From: Malurus cyaneus samueli
Taxonomy: Eukaryota; Chordata; Aves; Passeriformes; Maluridae
NCBI GenBank assembly: GCA_009741485.1
Contig: CM019216.1
Span: 54,912,918 to 54,976,917 of the forward strand
Reading direction: 5' to 3'
DNA length: 64,000 nucleotides
Positions 61,672 to 64,000 of the stretch are shown in pieces. A program made the translations under genes and the position numbers. The notes below the pieces were generated by a model. It worked only from the letters and a program-made list of their open reading frames with translations. It made no database searches and had not been told where the DNA came from. Within the stretch, counting starts at the first letter, position 1. Every line of letters starts with the position of its first letter.

Positions 61672-64000
61672 GTGGGTAGACAGGGGCTGGATGTCTGTGC
61701 TTAAGTCTCTACAAACCAAAGCTTGATACTTTACATTTCAGGAGCCACAAGTGGCCTTCCTCCCACTGGGGATGTGATGCCAGACAGCTTTCATTTCGTT
61801 CACATCAACAGCATGGTCGAAATGCTGTGTCCCCATCATCAACAGTGACTGAGGAGGTCTGGGCTCCCTCAGTAAAATGGGGTATCCTGCCTCACTACCC
61901 TCTCCCTGCCACAGCAATCCAGAGACAAAATGCTACTGAGAATCCAGAAAGCCTCCCCAGCAGCTTCCTTGGGAAGAAGGAGTGGATATCAGTCCTATTC
62001 ATCTTTAAGTGTACACACACTCCTCACACCATCCATAAGGTTGATCTTCTTCATTCAGAAAAACCTCACCCAATCCTAAGAGCCCAATTTCAGTACACAC
62101 GAAGAATAGAGACAGCCCTTCTCTTTTCCAGCTCAGGGGAGTCTGGGGTTCAACTTGGCTCAGCTACCCTCACATCTTGAATGAGGCCCATCTCCCATGA
62201 AAATCCCACAAGGATTGGCTTGTTACTCCAAAGTGGAGCAAATGCCTGTCACTCACCTCAGACCTGGGTGATTTGAAACTCCTTGGGACTGCAAAGGTTG
62301 AATGTTTTGTTTTGTGATGGTCTGATGCTATATATTTGAAAAAAAATATTTGGAAGGAGGAATTTCCCACCCCAAAAATACTCAAATAAATGCACCATAA
62401 AATTATCTCCTTGGCAGTGAGAGTCACCTTGAAGGTGAAAACCAGGCTGAATGTCAATCTTCCTTGTGGCTCTTCTGTCAGTCCATGAAGTGCTGCAGTG
62501 AAAGACAGGTGCTGTCATGTATTGTACTTGACTCAGGAGATGCTCCCCAAGAGTGCTGTCTTAAATCTGAGTCCTGTGGAAATATTGTGAAGAACACCTC
62601 CGTTTTTGGTGGGACAGAGGGGTTGAACACAAAAAGGTGCAGATCTTCAGGTGCCTGGAATTTTAGCACTGGAATTATGATGGTGCCACAGAGTAGAGGT
62701 ATCAGATGTATGAGAGATTTGAGCACTGAAAATTCAAATTAAGTTTAAAGACTCTGTCTAAACTCAATGTACATTTAAAAATATTCATTTGGACCTGGGG
62801 CTCTATCACCTCCTGCAGAGGCAGGAGCTGAACTTCTGACCTGCATAGCATATACAGTCTTCTCTTTCAGTTCTGTTTTTGATAAATTCTTGACAGATAC
62901 AGAACAGTATTTTTTGAAAGTAATTTAAAAGTCAGCAGTGATCCTTTTCATTTTAGAAAGGTGTATACTTTATATGGAACTGCACCAAGAAACTTTGTAC
63001 TCACTGACTCACTAACGGAGAGTTGTTCAAGCTTCTTTCACATTCTGTTTTTCATTGTGCAACGAGGTGGGTGGAAAAAATTCATTAGTCTTCCCTATCT
63101 GAAAAATCCAGTATATTGAACAAAGGCAGCACACCGCCTTTTAGGACACAGCTCTCCATTCTTCGTGTAAAGTACCACGAGAAAGACAAGGAGATGTCAA
63201 GTGATACTAGGGTCAAGCAGAAAGCATGAGTCATTGTAATCTTGATATGAAAACAAAATGAAGGAATAGCAATGGTGTTTTGTACAATGCTGTTAACGTG
63301 TGCAGTCTCTCTTTATTTCCTCCCTTTCTTCCAGAAAACCAAACTATAAGACCATTTAAAAAGGGAGTGCAACTTCAGTAGCAATTATTTTCCTGCCCAT
63401 ACAGAGACAATGGGAAGAACAAGGCAAATCAGTGCTCTCTCTTCCTTGTCACAATCAGAGTATTACAGGATGCATCTTTCAGATGGCTCACCTTTAGCCT
63501 TTTTTGTGCTATTGTTATGATTAATTGTGTAGTCTCAATATATTTCAGTTGTAAAATTATTCGATGCAAAGTTACTCTGAAAAATGGACTTATCAGGCAC
63601 TTTCATTAAGAGATCCATAAATGTTTACAAGCTCTGGAGGGAAAGTTTGGAATTGAATCAGCTGGCTACAGTTCTAGTTCTGTTCTTTACAGAAAGGGAT
63701 TTTCGTGTTATTAGGCAAAGAATATGGCTTTCATGCTGTATCAGAGACTTTAGATAAATGTAAAGGTTTTAGAGACCATCTTTTATTCTTGGAGTTCAAA
63801 TTTATCCGGTGTACATGCTTAAATGTATCACCTATAAAGGACCTCATTTGCTTTGGATCTGACAATAGGACACATCCTTACATGCAAAACCAAAAAATGT
63901 CCAAAGCAAGTTCATGCAACCAAGGCTGAGGAAAGTGCAGCTTCAGGAAGCTCATTACAAACTCTTATTTGAATAGTTTCTGTTTTGATACTTCTGTTCT

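Larger units (their letters stand above)
59505..64000. other. Non-coding stretch to the end of the window
   Basis: Short frames only, the longest of 117 codons (61,827-62,180), none protein-like. Simple repeats at 60,076-60,093 and 61,647-61,671 are listed separately. No transposon recognised. Confidence 0.5.

Noticed and set aside
1..64000. tRNA, rRNA or snRNA genes
   Set aside because: I saw no cloverleaf with A and B boxes and no conserved rRNA or snRNA motif on either strand; a dedicated search would be needed to exclude diverged copies.

Overview
This window looks like vertebrate nuclear DNA, most likely from a bird and plausibly a songbird. It is AT-rich and gene-poor, with no operons or long open reading frames. 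Its recognisable repeats are avian: CR1 LINEs ending in the ATTCTGTG-type 3' tail, and two families of avian endogenous-retrovirus LTR. No protein-coding exon could be identified with confidence. The only gene-like landmark is a strong CpG island at about 10,565-12,330, with a possible plus-strand TATA box at 11,786. It is probably the promoter and first exon of a gene whose coding exons lie outside the window or are too small to recognise.

Layout: 1-10,560 is intergenic or intronic DNA with two small CR1 tails (about 6.0-6.4 kb), an old CR1/L3-like remnant (9.5-9.9 kb) and one weak coding-like stretch (4.5-5.2 kb). 10,565-12,430 is the CpG island, interleaved with AAT, CA, ATCC and GGA simple repeats and ending in an A-run. 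12,433-24,324 is mostly unannotated, apart from a CR1 tail (22.6 kb) and a full-length solo LTR (23,099-23,689, minus strand). 24,325-36,016 is a rearranged block described below. 36,017-64,000 is largely featureless, with a CR1 of about 2 kb (44.8-46.8 kb), an adjacent second-family LTR (46.9-47.8 kb), a compound ATAAAT/ATAGAA satellite (49.9-50.1 kb), a third CR1 (55.9-57.1 kb) and a small nested palindrome (58.8 kb).

The most striking structure is a giant inverted repeat. Bases 24,325-29,503 come back as their reverse complement at 29,555-34,450 around a 51-base centre. A run of exactly 25 Ns follows, then a third, direct copy (34,508-36,016) of the inner 1.5 kb, which leads into new sequence. 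Scattered one-base indels in the second arm, the tiny centre and the fixed-size gap all point to a fold-back long-read or gap-filling artefact rather than a biological palindrome. If so, the true locus runs from about 29,503 directly into about 36,017, and roughly 6.5 kb of the window is false duplication. All features between these points should be counted once.

The identifications rest on recall of avian repeat consensus sequences and on visible protein motifs. No alignment or database search was run.
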